A stretch of DNA of 60,061 bases. Origin: an uncultured Bacteroidales bacterium (GTDB taxonomy: Bacteria > Bacteroidota > Bacteroidia > Bacteroidales > Bacteroidaceae). The translations under genes and the position numbers were made by a program. The notes beneath the pieces are model-generated. The model did not search any database. It was not told the DNA's origin and saw only the letters and a program-made list of their open reading frames with translations. This document shows, piece by piece, positions 33,213 through 41,354 of this stretch. Within the stretch, counting starts at the first letter, position 1. Each line of letters opens with the position of its first letter. Location of the stretch: NCBI GenBank assembly GCA_902801485.1, contig CADCIP010000030.1, positions 1 to 60,061 on the forward strand, read 5' to 3'.

Positions 33213-36050
33213 ATGAAACACATAAAAAAACTACATACTCCCTGTCTCAGCCTAATAAGGCTGGGATGGGGTATACTGTTTCTCCTGTCTCTGCCTGCAA
33301 TAGCACAGGAGCAGTCAAGGGATACTGTAACCTTTGCCGTATATGGTAATTCCATCAGTACGTACCACGATTTCCTGCCCTCGGGCTATGCCGTTTATTA
33401 CTCTGCAGCCCGAGAGTTGGAGGTTGGTATGCAATTGGGAGACACATATTGGATGCAGTTAAGTCGGAACACGGGAATGACGTTCCTCGTTAACTCCTCA
33501 TGGAGCGGCTCGCGTGTCAGTTCAGATAACGGAGAAGCCGTTTCGCCCTTTTTGAGTACACATCGTGTAACCTCAATCGGCAGATTCGGTAAGCCTGATG
33601 TGATTCTCATTGCCGGCGGTACCAATGACTGGGGGTGGGCTCGTTGCAAACTTGGCAATTACAGCACGGGGCCGCTTTATAAGGACTCTGTTACTTTCCG
33701 TGGCGGATATGCCCTGATGCTTTTCCGTCTGCAACAGAAGTATCCTGATGCTAAGATAGTTTGTCTAAGCATCTTTCCCCGTTCACAGGGATTCTCCGCA
33801 ACTAATTCCCAAGGTTGGACTATGGCACAAGGTAATGCCAGCATCAAGAAGATAGCAGAGGATTTTGGATGTTACTATATAGATTGCACCAATGTGGCAT
33901 GGAGTTCAGACTGGGGTAAGTACACCATAGACCAACTGCATCCTCGCCCCGCTGGTTGTACACTACTTGCAGATTGTATTCGGAAGGGATTGTTAAAAGC
34001 CGGTGTGATAACATCAGACCTTCTTCGGTCCAACGAGGTAGAAGAGGCGCAACCGTTGCTCGATCTTTCTTTCGATGCCGAGGGTATTGTCAATAAAGGA
34101 ACATACGAGACCAAGATTGGCGCACATGGCAAAGCAACAACACTATATGATTCCGAACACGATACGTGGTTAGGTTGTACACGTGCCATCGCGTCAGATT
34201 ACTTTTACGTTAACTACGACAGCGATACAGAGCTTACAGATGCTTTAAACAATAGTGTAACATGGGAAGCGTTAGTCCGCCTGGAGTCACTTGCTGATGT
34301 ACAGGGTGCATGCGACCGTACTTGCTACTTCAGTACCGATCAGGAAGGCGGTTGGTCGTTCCATAATTCTCGTTATGCCAATACCTTTACATATACTCAC
34401 ACGACAAAATACCAGAGTAGTGCCAAGAACCTCACAGGCGACTCTATTATGATTCCTGGAAAGTTCTATCATGTAGTAATGACAATGGACCGTACCAGTC
34501 ATGTTATGCGTTATTTTATTAATGGCACTTTAGTACACACCAGTACCCGTTGCGGCTCAGACATACTTATGCCTAAGCGCGGCTCATCGGCTGGTAAACG
34601 TGGTCTGTGGATTTGTCTGGGCGGTGATTGTACGGTTAATAGCAGTATCAGCAATTGCGAGAACAGTTCTGCTTGCACCTTCGTCTTCGCCCGAATCTAC
34701 GACGGAGCACTTACGGATAAAGCAGCCAGAGCACTATATACACCCTATGTAAAACAGTTCACGGAACCTGTTCCGGCATTGTCAGACGATTTGGTTATGG
34801 ACTGTGGATTCACCTCAGACGGAGCCGTAAACTATGCTTTAAACTTCCGCGATACACCCATCGAAATGGTGGGTAATGTACCCCTTCAGTGGAACGAGGA
34901 TATCCATTCGTTCGAAGCTGTGTTTCAGGGAGATAAGTCAAATTTCTTCAAGTATTTCCTCGGCAACAGCCCTGCAGCAATGAACCTCATGAGCGATGCC
35001 TACACCGTCGAGGTTTTCTGCCAGGCAGAAAGTGCAAAACCCAAGGCACAGATACGACCGGTAGGTAGTCCCAATAATTACGGTACAGGTTTGCAGATGA
35101 TGCTGAATGGCGAGGTAGGTTATTCCACAGCAACTGCCGGTTATAATAGTACAGGAAATGTAACCAAGAAAATATGGCATAAGACCAAGACAGGAACGCT
35201 TACAGACGAATATACCCATTATCTTATTGTGTATGATCGCAAGAAGAATTTCTCGCGGCTATATATAGATGGTCAGCTCGCCTTAAATAATGTCATTAAC
35301 AATAAGGAAGCAATACACTTCGACTGGGCGCCTGCAGAATGGTTAGCCATAGGCGGAGATGCTAACGGACTCTACGGTTCATCCACCTCGACTGGCTCTT
35401 ATCCCTTCTCTGGGAAGATTGCCGCCGTTCGTATTTACGGAAGGTCTGTTTCGGACAAAGATGCACTTGTACTTTCCCAGGCAATGCATCACCCTTCACT
35501 TTCCTTCACAACCAATGCTAAAGGTTTTGCAGCCGTCTGTGTTCCTTTTGCTACTGTTGTGCCTGAGGGATATACCGCATATATAGTACGCGATATTTCC
35601 GCATCGTCCGTTCTGCTGTTACCCGTAGCAGAGGGTGGGGAAGTGCTGCCTCATGGAGCGGCTGTTGTCCTTCAGGGTCCGGCAGCCAAAGCAGAATTCG
35701 CCCTCACACCGGCAGCTCTCGAACTTGTCAGTCGTGCTGTATCTGTTACGGATAATCTCTTGGCAGGCTCCTATGCATCCAAGGAATTGAATGCAGGACA
35801 GGGATATTGTCTGCAGAACAATAGTTTCTATCGTGCATCCACAGCCCGAACGCTCGCTCCTTTCTCATGCTGGCTTCCCCTCGACAGTAAGAGAAGTTCA
35901 TTCTCTTTAGACACGGCTACGCCCATTCGCCCGATTATACAGAATGTTTCCCTGAATCCATTTGCAAAAAGTTACAGTATTTCGGGCCAGCATGTCGGAA
36001 AAGGTTATAAAGGAATAATAATTAGGAACAATCGGAAAACTTTAAAGTAA
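33213..36050 (+). CDS. SGNH hydrolase with two LamG-like domains
   Basis: The 945-residue exported protein starts with an SGNH/GDSL esterase-like domain (about 38-265): GNSIS replaces the usual GDS block (Ser47 in place), GGTND carries Asn138, and DQLHP carries Asp240 and His243, so the triad is complete. Two LamG/concanavalin-like domains follow (about 285-530 and 535-765), often used to bind glycans. Then come a small beta domain (FAAVCVPFATVVPEGYTAY) and the shared C-terminal tail (YSISGQHVGKGYKGIIIRN). A deacetylase or carbohydrate esterase role is likely, supporting the GH2 in the same operon. Confidence 0.85.
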   Translation: MKHIKKLHTPCLSLIRLGWGILFLLSLPAIAQEQSRDTVTFAVYGNSISTYHDFLPSGYAVYYSAARELEVGMQLGDTYWMQLSRNTGMTFLVNSSWSGSRVSSDNGEAVSPFLSTHRVTSIGRFGKPDVILIAGGTNDWGWARCKLGNYSTGPLYKDSVTFRGGYALMLFRLQQKYPDAKIVCLSIFPRSQGFSATNSQGWTMAQGNASIKKIAEDFGCYYIDCTNVAWSSDWGKYTIDQLHPRPAGCTLLADCIRKGLLKAGVITSDLLRSNEVEEAQPLLDLSFDAEGIVNKGTYETKIGAHGKATTLYDSEHDTWLGCTRAIASDYFYVNYDSDTELTDALNNSVTWEALVRLESLADVQGACDRTCYFSTDQEGGWSFHNSRYANTFTYTHTTKYQSSAKNLTGDSIMIPGKFYHVVMTMDRTSHVMRYFINGTLVHTSTRCGSDILMPKRGSSAGKRGLWICLGGDCTVNSSISNCENSSACTFVFARIYDGALTDKAARALYTPYVKQFTEPVPALSDDLVMDCGFTSDGAVNYALNFRDTPIEMVGNVPLQWNEDIHSFEAVFQGDKSNFFKYFLGNSPAAMNLMSDAYTVEVFCQAESAKPKAQIRPVGSPNNYGTGLQMMLNGEVGYSTATAGYNSTGNVTKKIWHKTKTGTLTDEYTHYLIVYDRKKNFSRLYIDGQLALNNVINNKEAIHFDWAPAEWLAIGGDANGLYGSSTSTGSYPFSGKIAAVRIYGRSVSDKDALVLSQAMHHPSLSFTTNAKGFAAVCVPFATVVPEGYTAYIVRDISASSVLLLPVAEGGEVLPHGAAVVLQGPAAKAEFALTPAALELVSRAVSVTDNLLAGSYASKELNAGQGYCLQNNSFYRASTARTLAPFSCWLPLDSKRSSFSLDTATPIRPIIQNVSLNPFAKSYSISGQHVGKGYKGIIIRNNRKTLK

Positions 36051-36097
36051 AAAAAAGAACGGAAATAGGTAGAAAAGTAAAATTACAATGCAAATAA

Positions 36098-36129
36098 TTT
36101 GTATATATAATATATAAGGTGTATTTTTG
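36098..36129 (+). promoter_or_regulatory. Promoter of the GLUG/LamG surface protein gene
   Basis: TTTG at 36098-36101 and TATTTTTG at 36122-36129 are 20 bp apart, an ideal match. The leader is about 55 nt. Confidence 0.8.
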
Positions 36130-36193
36130 CCCCAAAGATAACCAAAAACAGTTATACTATAAAAACAATTATTAACCCAATTAAATCATTATT

Positions 36194-39100
36194 ATGAGAA
36201 AAATCAAACTTCTCTTTACCGCTCTGCTGTCAATGTTAGCATGGACGGGTGTAATGGCGCAGTCGGGCACGGGTGCTCAGAATGACCCGTTCGTAGTGAA
36301 AACGGCTGACGACCTAAACAACTTACGTAACCTGCTTGTTCCTGAAAGTATGAACTACGTGGTTTTGGAAAACGATGTCGATATGGCTGGCATCAAGGAC
36401 TGGTTTCCTCTTTTCAACAATGTGAATCCTTATCCTCAAATTGACTTCGATGGTAAGGGCCATGTCATTAGCAACCTCACTTCCAAAACGGACGGACAGT
36501 ATGACTACTGTGGCCTTTTCGGTGTGCTTTGCGGCAATGTGCGCAACTTGGGCGTGAAGAATGCCGACGTTACATGTACTGGTGGCACAGGCATTATAGC
36601 CGGATATCTGGGCCATAGCCAATATGGTCAGACCTGCTATGTCGAGAACGTCTGGGTAACAGGTAAGTTAAGTGCAAGCGGCTACTGTGGTGGTATGTTT
36701 GGTAATATTGCCAACGAGAGCCACATCACCAACTGCTATGCCAACGTAGAGGTAACAGGTGAGAGCAATATCACTGGTGGTATCATCGGTCGTGTTCGTG
36801 AAAAGGTTATTATGACCAATGTTTATGCAGCCGGTAGCATCAACCAAGGTGGTGGTATCATAGGCGGCGGCTTCAAGGATGAAACAGCATTGGGCACCTA
36901 CAAGAATGTAGCTGTGTGGAACAATACCGAGAAGAACTTCGGTCCCGCTCGTGAAGGTGAGACTCTGGACGGGATCATCAACTATGACGGAACCAACTTT
37001 GCTGATATGCAGAAGCAGGTTGTAGCATGGGATTCCAAAGCATGGTACTGCGATACGAAGGAAGGCAGCTATCCCGTACTGGTGGACTTCCTCGATCCTG
37101 AGACAAAATCGAATGTACAATATGAAGCAGCATTGGCTTCTATAACAGAAGGTGGCGTATACCGCATCAAGACTGATGTGAAAGGCACTGTTTATTATGT
37201 TACCTTAACCGGTGGTCTGACAAGCGTTAAAGACAATGCCGGAGTCTTTACTCTTACAAAGACTGAAGGAGGAGCATTTAAACCAGTCGGCGTTAGAATC
37301 GACACAGGAACAGAAAGATTCACTAATCCTCCTTTGAGCAACAATGTTGCTAATCTGAACCCAGGCAGTTTTTCACGTTCTAATAATAACGACCGCGCTG
37401 ATTGGGAAAGGCAAGTATTCTTCTTGAACGAAGAAGGCAAGTATGCTATCCGTTCTTGCAACACACAGCCAGCCACCAGCAGTTGGGGTGATGCAGGTAG
37501 AACCTTCTGGACCTATTCAATAGGAGAAGTGGCAACTCCTTGCTATACCTACGATGCAACTTACGTTTGGGAACTGGATGGCCCAATCACATCTGTTAAT
37601 GTTACATACAAACTCTATGAGTCTGACGGAACCACACAAGTTGGCAATGCCGTAACAGTAAAGCAAGAGTCTAACAGTGCAGCTAATGTTCCTGCAAGCA
37701 TGCTCAACAACTACGTGTATGACTATGACGTTACTGGCACCATTGGTAATACAGATAGCGAAATCAAAGTTGTACGTACCTTCAAGGCTGGTGTTGCTCA
37801 TGCTTTGGCCGACCTTAGCAATTCTAAGGCTTATACCATCGGATGTGATCGTGGTGCATTCCTCACCAAGAACGATTACCTGGCTTCAACAGCACACAGT
37901 TCTCTTACTGATGCCGATCCTTCTAACTTTGCTGTCATCAACTACGAAGATAACTATTATCTGTACAGCATACCTGATAAAAAGTTTGTCACAAACAATG
38001 GTTCTTTGTCAGCTCTGCTTGTTAATGGTACAGGTGATGCTATTAAGTTGGATGCAAAGACAGATCCTTATTTCCTTGGTTACTTTGTAATTAATGGCAC
38101 AAACAATGGTCTGAACACCAATGGCAATGATCCTTATGGATATGTCATCAATACTTGGATGAATGCTGATCCTGGCAACCTGTATTATATGGTTGAGGCT
38201 GGTGACTTTGATGCAACAGAAGCACTTGAGGCATTGAAGGATTTCTTCTATCCTTCATACTTTATCACATACGTAGTAAAGGATGCTGCTGGCAATGAAA
38301 TCTTCAAGAGTGATCCTGTTCCGACAAGAAAGGGTGCCGTTATTTCTTCATTACCCGAAGTATATCGTCGTCCATTCTGTTCATATAATGATGTAAATCT
38401 AATTATTACCAAAGAGCAGACAACTGTTGAGTTTACCGCTACATGGGATGGTCCTTTCCAGCTCTCAACAAGCGATGAAGATGCTAAGTGGTACAATATG
38501 ACTATCCGTTCAGACTATAATGTATTCGTAACAGAAGAAGAACCTTATTATCCCAAGACAGCTACCACCTTCCAGAAGGCAGATTATGAGTATCAGTGGG
38601 CATTTGCCGGTAACGCTTATACAGGTATCAAGGTCTTCAGTAGGGCAAGGGGATTTGGCTATACACTTACAAAGGACGGTGATGCTGCTGTAATGCGCGA
38701 AGGTCAATATACATGGACAATCGGCAAGAATGCCGACGGTTTCACATTGAAGGAAACAGGTACCGACTATAACTGCATCAATCAAAGTGGTGGTGCCTCT
38801 GGTCCGCTGAAGTTCTGGAACAGCGCTAATTCACCCACCGACAACGGTTCAACCTTCCGTATCTCTGCGGTTCCCACTTCATTCGAGTGGACAATCGGCG
38901 ATACCGGCTATGCTACTATGTATGTTCCTGTTCCCGCATTTGTCGATGCTCCCAACGCAATTCCCGAACCTGTTGGCGCTTGGACATTTGATAATGCAGA
39001 AGACCTGTTGGCTGGTAAGGGTATTGCCACATTGCAGCCTGCAATAGAATATCCGCTTTTAGACACAAAGAAGACCATTACTGATGTAGAGTCTCTTGCA

Positions 39101-40045
39101 GATGCTAATATCACAGCTGCTGAAGGATATGCTGCCGGAGACGGTGCAATCTTCATTCCCAAGGGTGCCAGCCTGAAGATGACGCACAATCTTAATACAA
39201 CCGAACTCCGCACATTTACCTTCATGGTGGATATTAAGTTGGCAGATGTAACAAGTTATACATCTATCTTCCAGACAAACGTTGACAACTACAACGACGG
39301 AGAACTCTTTGTAAATAAGGGTAAGGTCGGTGTCAATTATAATGGTGTTGGCTATGCCGGTAATGTTGTAGCTAACAATTGGCATCGTGTTGTATTCGTA
39401 GTCGAAGATGCACTTCCAACAGTTTATCTTGATGGCGAGCAAGTTGCTATGGCTACAAAAGCCGACCTTAGATGGGCTATGGATCCAATTGCATACTTCT
39501 TTGCCGACGAGGATGGAGAGGAAACAGATGTTATAGCATCCGAGATCTGTGTATGGGACAAGGCACTTACCACTTCGCAGGTTATTGCTCTTGGAACACC
39601 TGGTACAAAGGCTCCAAAAGCAACTGGTGTAGAAGCCTTCACAGGTATTGTTCAAGACGACGTTCTGAAACTGAACAAGCTGAATAGTTTAGTTCCGGCT
39701 AAAACTCCTGTTGTACTGAAGGGCGCTCCAGGCACTTATGCATTTACCATTGCTAATGACGTAGTGGGTCTTCCACTTATTGAGAATGATCTTAAGGGTA
39801 CTGCCGAAGAAATTGAGGCAGCTGGCAACTATGTTCTGGCTCAGCCCGAGGGCAAACCCGTAGGCTTCTATCTGGCAGAGACTGGTAAAATCAAGGCAGG
39901 CAAGGCTTACTTGGAGGGTAATTCCAATACTGGTCCACTGGTTAAGGCCTTCTACTTTGATTCTAATAGAGAGACGGCTATCGAAAACGTCAACGCTAAC
40001 GTTAACGTCAACAAGGGTGCTATCTACAACCTCTCCAAGTGCTGA
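36194..40045 (+). CDS. Large secreted surface protein with GLUG-like and LamG-like domains
   Basis: The 1283-residue protein has a signal peptide and an N-terminal part of GLUG-like beta-helix repeats (about 45-290: ADDLNNLRNLL, GHVISNLTSK, GLFGVLCGNVRNLGVKNA, GGMFGNIANESHITNC). A long region of beta-rich segments follows. The C-terminal beta domain (TGYATMYVPVPA) is interrupted by a LamG-like module (about 930-1140) and then resumes (LVPAKTPVVLKGAPGTYAF). Such proteins bind host or plant glycans or mediate adhesion. The shared C-terminal tail is cut short (GAIYNLSKC) directly before a C-rich palindromic repeat, which suggests damage to the tail. Confidence 0.75.
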   Translation: MRKIKLLFTALLSMLAWTGVMAQSGTGAQNDPFVVKTADDLNNLRNLLVPESMNYVVLENDVDMAGIKDWFPLFNNVNPYPQIDFDGKGHVISNLTSKTDGQYDYCGLFGVLCGNVRNLGVKNADVTCTGGTGIIAGYLGHSQYGQTCYVENVWVTGKLSASGYCGGMFGNIANESHITNCYANVEVTGESNITGGIIGRVREKVIMTNVYAAGSINQGGGIIGGGFKDETALGTYKNVAVWNNTEKNFGPAREGETLDGIINYDGTNFADMQKQVVAWDSKAWYCDTKEGSYPVLVDFLDPETKSNVQYEAALASITEGGVYRIKTDVKGTVYYVTLTGGLTSVKDNAGVFTLTKTEGGAFKPVGVRIDTGTERFTNPPLSNNVANLNPGSFSRSNNNDRADWERQVFFLNEEGKYAIRSCNTQPATSSWGDAGRTFWTYSIGEVATPCYTYDATYVWELDGPITSVNVTYKLYESDGTTQVGNAVTVKQESNSAANVPASMLNNYVYDYDVTGTIGNTDSEIKVVRTFKAGVAHALADLSNSKAYTIGCDRGAFLTKNDYLASTAHSSLTDADPSNFAVINYEDNYYLYSIPDKKFVTNNGSLSALLVNGTGDAIKLDAKTDPYFLGYFVINGTNNGLNTNGNDPYGYVINTWMNADPGNLYYMVEAGDFDATEALEALKDFFYPSYFITYVVKDAAGNEIFKSDPVPTRKGAVISSLPEVYRRPFCSYNDVNLIITKEQTTVEFTATWDGPFQLSTSDEDAKWYNMTIRSDYNVFVTEEEPYYPKTATTFQKADYEYQWAFAGNAYTGIKVFSRARGFGYTLTKDGDAAVMREGQYTWTIGKNADGFTLKETGTDYNCINQSGGASGPLKFWNSANSPTDNGSTFRISAVPTSFEWTIGDTGYATMYVPVPAFVDAPNAIPEPVGAWTFDNAEDLLAGKGIATLQPAIEYPLLDTKKTITDVESLADANITAAEGYAAGDGAIFIPKGASLKMTHNLNTTELRTFTFMVDIKLADVTSYTSIFQTNVDNYNDGELFVNKGKVGVNYNGVGYAGNVVANNWHRVVFVVEDALPTVYLDGEQVAMATKADLRWAMDPIAYFFADEDGEETDVIASEICVWDKALTTSQVIALGTPGTKAPKATGVEAFTGIVQDDVLKLNKLNSLVPAKTPVVLKGAPGTYAFTIANDVVGLPLIENDLKGTAEEIEAAGNYVLAQPEGKPVGFYLAETGKIKAGKAYLEGNSNTGPLVKAFYFDSNRETAIENVNANVNVNKGAIYNLSKC

Positions 40046-40056
40046 AATAAAGCCCC

Positions 40057-40091
40057 AACCCCTGGCCCTCCCTTAGGGAGGGTGAGGGGTT
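40057..40091. repeat. C-rich nested palindrome after the GLUG/LamG gene
   Basis: AACCCCT...AGGGGTT encloses CCCTCCCT/AGGGAGGG, a nested inverted repeat 12 bp after the stop codon. A second copy of the type lies at 40131-40160, and related copies occur at 9565, 12125, 46265 and 50097. Confidence 0.7.
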
Positions 40092-40130
40092 AAAACAGAA
40101 TCTAAACTTATGACCCATACCCTCATTAGT

Positions 40131-40160
40131 CACCTCCCCTAAGGGGAGGATGGGAGGGGT
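40131..40160. repeat. C-rich palindrome upstream of the 52-aa gene
   Basis: CCTCCCCTAAGGGGAGG at 40133-40149 is a perfect palindrome, followed by ATGGGAGGGGTCC. It ends 5 bp before the ATG of the small gene and could fold into a hairpin over its translation start region. Confidence 0.65.
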
Positions 40161-40165
40161 CCAAT

Positions 40166-40324
40166 ATGAAATACATTAAACCGATATTGAAAGTAGAAGA
40201 GGCCGATGTTGTCAACATGTTGGCAGAGAGCCTGGTAATTGACGGCAAAACCACAGTTGATGGTGGCGATGCATTGAGCAAAGAAGACAAGAGTTGGGAA
40301 ATCTGGTCAGACGACAAGGAATAA
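40166..40324 (+). CDS. Small acidic peptide of the MKxYIKP type (52 aa)
   Basis: The frame begins MKYIKPILKVEEADVVNML and ends KSWEIWSDDKE; it has no signal peptide or membrane segment. Short peptides with this kind of N-terminus and an acidic C-terminus are common in Prevotella and Bacteroides, often downstream of surface-protein genes, and have no known function. It follows the GLUG/LamG gene by 120 bp and is closed by a terminator at 40352-40385, supporting a real transcribed gene. The ATG at 40166 is the only fitting start. Confidence 0.6.
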   Translation: MKYIKPILKVEEADVVNMLAESLVIDGKTTVDGGDALSKEDKSWEIWSDDKE

Positions 40325-40351
40325 TCCCGATTCATAAAGCTAATTAACAGA

Positions 40352-40385
40352 AAAAAGGCAGCCCCTCAATTAAGGTTGCCTTTTT
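40352..40385 (+). terminator. Terminator after the 52-aa gene
   Basis: AAAAAGGCA...TGCCTTTTT, with GCC/GGT extending the stem, forms a hairpin with a T-tract 28 bp after the stop codon. Confidence 0.75.
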
Positions 40386-40398
40386 CTTTCCATTTAGT

Positions 40399-40424
40399 TA
40401 AAATACCTAAAATCAGGTATTTTA
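40399..40424. promoter_or_regulatory. Operator-like inverted repeat before rubrerythrin
   Basis: TAAAATACCT and AGGTATTTTA are exact inverse copies with a 6-nt spacer. The site ends 1 bp before the -33 box (40426) of the rubrerythrin promoter. This geometry suits an activator or repressor dimer, perhaps of an oxidative-stress regulator (inference). Confidence 0.6.
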
Positions 40425-40425
40425 T

Positions 40426-40456
40426 TTTGTAGTTCACACACTAATTCGTACATTTG
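40426..40456 (+). promoter_or_regulatory. Promoter of rubrerythrin
   Basis: TTTG at 40426-40429 and TACATTTG at 40449-40456 are 19 bp apart. Confidence 0.75.
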
Positions 40457-40497
40457 CAAAAATAACGATTGTTTAACCATTCAATTTTTATCAGATT

Positions 40498-41061
40498 ATG
40501 GCAAAATGGATATGTCCTGTATGCGGTTATGTTCACGAAGGTGATACCGCTCCCGAGAGATGCCCCCAGTGTAAAGTTCCTGGAGATAAGTTTAAGAAAG
40601 TTGAAGAAGGCACAGCCCTTCAGTTCGTAACAGAGCACGAGTTAGGAATTGCAGATGCTATTCCAGCTGGTGCAGAAGGCGATTTCGTACGTCAGGGGTT
40701 GAAAGACCACTTCATGGGCGAGTGTACCGAAGTCGGTATGTACCTTGCCATGAGCCGTCAGGCCGATCGTGAGGGTTATCCCGAAATAGCAGAAGCATTC
40801 AAGCGTTATGCTTACGAAGAAGCCGATCATGCTTCACGTTTTGCAGAGATGTTGGGCGAAGTTGTTTGGGATACCAAGACCAATGTCGAGAAACGTATGA
40901 TGGCCGAAGAAGGTGCTTGCAAGGGTAAGATGGAAATCGCCAAGGTAGCCAAGCAGCTGAATCTGGACGCTATTCACGATTCTGTTCACGAAATGGCAAA
41001 GGACGAAGCCCGTCATGGCGCAGGTTTCCAAGGCCTGTTTAACCGCTATTTCAAGAAATAA
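40498..41061 (+). CDS. Reverse-order rubrerythrin
   Basis: Rubrerythrin reduces hydrogen peroxide to water with electrons from NAD(P)H through rubredoxin-type iron, protecting anaerobes from oxygen. In this 187-residue protein the rubredoxin-like domain is N-terminal (CPVC and CPQC; Cys6, Cys9, Cys22, Cys25). It is followed by the four-helix di-iron domain with ligand motifs [17 protein letters not shown] and DEARHG. The order is the reverse of classical rubrerythrin. It is a single-gene unit with a promoter, an operator-like palindrome and a strong terminator. Confidence 0.93.
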   Translation: MAKWICPVCGYVHEGDTAPERCPQCKVPGDKFKKVEEGTALQFVTEHELGIADAIPAGAEGDFVRQGLKDHFMGECTEVGMYLAMSRQADREGYPEIAEAFKRYAYEEADHASRFAEMLGEVVWDTKTNVEKRMMAEEGACKGKMEIAKVAKQLNLDAIHDSVHEMAKDEARHGAGFQGLFNRYFKK

Positions 41062-41093
41062 CAGACGCTGTTTTTTAGCTGTTAAGTTTTTAT

Positions 41094-41132
41094 AAAGCCG
41101 ATACTCATTCCTTTTTCGAGTATCGGCTTTTT
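41094..41132 (+). terminator. Terminator after rubrerythrin
   Basis: A 13-bp perfect stem (AAAGCCGATACTC with GAGTATCGGCTTT, 11-nt loop) ends in TTTTT, 32 bp past the stop codon. Confidence 0.9.
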
Positions 41133-41137
41133 AAGAG

Positions 41138-41254
41138 TCGTTGTGGTTATCAGTGCATGAGGCAGCACAATGGCTTACAAAGGACGAGTTGGATAGCGTG
41201 AAGTGGCTGCCAGCAGATTTTGAAGTGGAGAATAAGATATCACAAAGAAAATAA
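41138..41254 (+). pseudogene. C-terminal remnant of a Nudix (MutT-like) hydrolase
   Basis: An open frame without a start reads HEAAQWLTKDELDSVKWLPA and ends at a TAA at 41252. This matches the C-terminal end of 8-oxo-dGTP pyrophosphohydrolase-type Nudix proteins (usual form HEAxxWLTKDEL-x-SVxWLPAD). The Nudix box and the rest of the domain are missing, and the rubrerythrin terminator lies directly upstream, so a deletion removed the 5' part. It is not expected to be translated. Confidence 0.7.
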
Positions 41255-41314
41255 ACGAAAAGACTACGAAAAAGATTTTATCTTTGTGGCACAAAACAAA
41301 TAAGTGAGATAACC

Positions 41315-41343
41315 AGAAAGGCACCGGATGGATGCCTTTTTCT
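41315..41343. terminator. Hairpin AAAGGCA/TGCCTTT with T-tract
   Basis: The stem AGAAAGGCA...TGCCTTTTTCT is followed by T-rich DNA on the plus strand, but a second T-run on the minus strand is weak. A consensus -7 box (TATCTTTG, 41279-41286) lies just upstream on the plus strand. The hairpin lies 12 bp from the end of the convergent AMP-ligase gene. Confidence 0.55.
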
Positions 41344-41354
41344 GTCTTACACAA

